Source of the DNA: Apis mellifera | Taxonomy: Eukaryota > Arthropoda > Insecta > Hymenoptera > Apidae | DNA length: 64,000 bases | Assembly: GCF_003254395.2 (NCBI RefSeq) | Contig: NC_037643.1 | Coordinates: 11,304,963 to 11,368,962 of the forward strand | Direction: 5' to 3' | Shown: positions 62,801-64,000 of the stretch, piece by piece | How the letters are laid out: every line of letters starts with the position of its first letter | How positions within the stretch are numbered: the stretch's first letter is position 1 | Program-made: the position numbers and the translations under genes | Notes under the pieces: generated by a model | What the model saw: the letters and a program-made list of their open reading frames with translations, nothing else | The model's database searches: none | What the model was told of the DNA's origin: nothing

Positions 62801-64000
62801 GATAACAGGAAAATCGATAATTCAAGCGATCGTGATCGCTCCGCAATCGAATTATCCGATCATTTCGTATGATGAGCCCAATTTGAGAATTGCCGAGCGT
62901 AAAATATATTTTATACAAATATACAAATAAATTCGCCCATTGTCCCCGATCGATCGATCGAGAAAAATTTGCAGGAGAGAGAGAAAAAAAGCAATTTAAC
63001 GAACCGTGTCAAATTATCAATTTATGCGACTCGTGGATGGAATTCGACGAGTGAAAAGGAGACTTTCCGATCTTTCCCGAATTTCGATTCTTTCCATGGA
63101 AAGGAAATAATTTCACGATCAATCGAGTAAATTCTTCCCGCGTTTTAAACCGCCTTCGATCGAGATTAATTAAATATCGAATTCGTTGGGTAATTTTGCT
63201 TAACCGTGAGAACTCGAAACGAGTGTCCGTGCATTAACAAGGGTGGTCCTTTCGTCCCTCTTCGCTCTATGGAAAATTCAGCTATTTGCGGTGATCGTGG
63301 CCGCGTATTTACAGAAGGAAATGCGCGCTGGGCCTCTGAATGCCGATTAATATTAACGTTCGACCGCAACATGACCCGCGAGTTCGGGAAAGCGCTATCG
63401 GTACACCGTGTCACCATTCAACCCTTTCCCAACCTCGCTCTCTTTTCGTCGCGTGCCACGGCTCGTTTCCCGATTCCCGTTTTATTACACGCAGTTTCAC
63501 GGTTTTAAATTGGATCGATCGGCGCGTTATAATCAACAAATATTTAACGGTGAAATTACCATCCCTTTTGCATAATGCGAATACGCATTTTATTTATTCT
63601 ATCGTAATGAAACGAAGCGCACAATAATCGATTTAAAAAAATGGAATATTAATTGTACATTTTTCGTGTGGAGGAATATATTACATCGAAACTGGATGTA
63701 TTCTCCATGGAAAGCGAATTATATTGTAAATTAAATATTTGGATATTGGGAATAAAGAAAGAGATGATTTTAAAAAAGTTACAATTCCACTTGGTAAAAA
63801 TAGAATTTCTTGCTCTTCTTCTTCGTTCGTTATTGTAACGTAAAGAGCACGTATATTGGAATTTTAGCAGAGGAAATCCTTTATCGTTGGGTCGATTGTT
63901 GCTCGAGTTGGGCCATAACAAAGGGATTCAGCGGTCCAGCGACCAAGTCGACGGCTACTTTGCTCGATCAGAGTTGCAACTTGAAATATAATTTCACGGA
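56870..64000. other. Non-coding stretch to the right edge
   Basis: No gene is supported. A plus-strand ORF at 58229-58504 and an overlapping one both run into a consensus GTAAGT donor at 58501 but lack an upstream promoter or a partner exon. A CT microsatellite lies at 59792-59813. A 148-codon minus-strand open stretch at 61442-61888 starts without ATG. The remainder is AT-rich. Confidence 0.4.
59792..59813. repeat. CT microsatellite
   Basis: Uninterrupted CT dinucleotides, directly visible. They underlie the serine/leucine repeat of the overlapping spurious ORF. Confidence 0.88.

Noticed and set aside
1..64000. tRNA, rRNA and known microRNA genes
   Set aside because: Scanning by eye for B-box words (GTTCGAATC type) with pairing arms and for common insect miRNA seeds found none. 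A covariance-model scan was not possible.
1..64000. CRISPR arrays, operons, ribosome binding sites
   Set aside because: The window is eukaryotic nuclear DNA; the tandem array at 3.57-4.43 kb has no spacer-repeat pattern.

Overview
This is a eukaryotic nuclear window, most likely from a hymenopteran insect and possibly a honeybee-type genome. The base is AT-rich but CpG is not depleted, and TCGA/CGATCG words are everywhere. There are many short microsatellites and homopolymer runs, very few coding exons, short introns in the one gene that can be fully modelled, and no operons, Shine-Dalgarno sites or CRISPR arrays. The species call is inference; no sequence here was matched to a database.

Left part (1-9.8 kb). 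A five-copy complex tandem repeat lies at about 3.57-4.43 kb. It is followed by the best-supported gene in the window: a plus-strand, five-exon gene (coding 5994-7796) for a 337-residue, cysteine-free protein. The protein has a signal peptide, a short amphipathic glycine/alanine-rich segment and a long disordered lysine/glutamate-rich tail. All four introns are GT-AG, and their phases (0,1,1,1) join one open frame. I do not recognise its family. Converging on it from the minus strand is what looks like the last coding exon of another gene (9673-9807), with a good branch point, pyrimidine/AG acceptor and stop codon. A candidate upstream exon of that gene lies at about 17.66-17.74 kb in a compatible phase.

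Middle (9.8-42 kb). This is mostly non-coding, probably intronic and intergenic. It alternates AT-rich stretches with GC-rich islands containing hairpins (15.27, 18.75, 24.11-24.18, 30.39-30.47 kb), a diverged duplication (26.6/27.2 kb), microsatellites and isolated exon-like pieces (17848, 30921, 36395, 36972, 38960). These pieces are kept at low confidence.

Right part (42-64 kb). A GA-rich tract at 41.97-42.09 kb leads into about 550 bases without any ATG, ending in a good splice donor at 42535/42536. This is the signature of a 5' noncoding first exon of a plus-strand gene, whose first intron would run rightwards and may fill much of the rest of the window. Other items are a degenerate TA-flanked MITE-like element (about 53108-53500), a second ATG-free TATA-containing stretch (51.76-52.22 kb), long palindromes, and a few unsupported but protein-like ORFs (47.2 kb minus, 56.2 kb minus, 44.3 kb plus).

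Apart from the secreted-protein gene, the minus-strand terminal exon and the 5' leader exon, coding calls here are tentative and would need transcript data.
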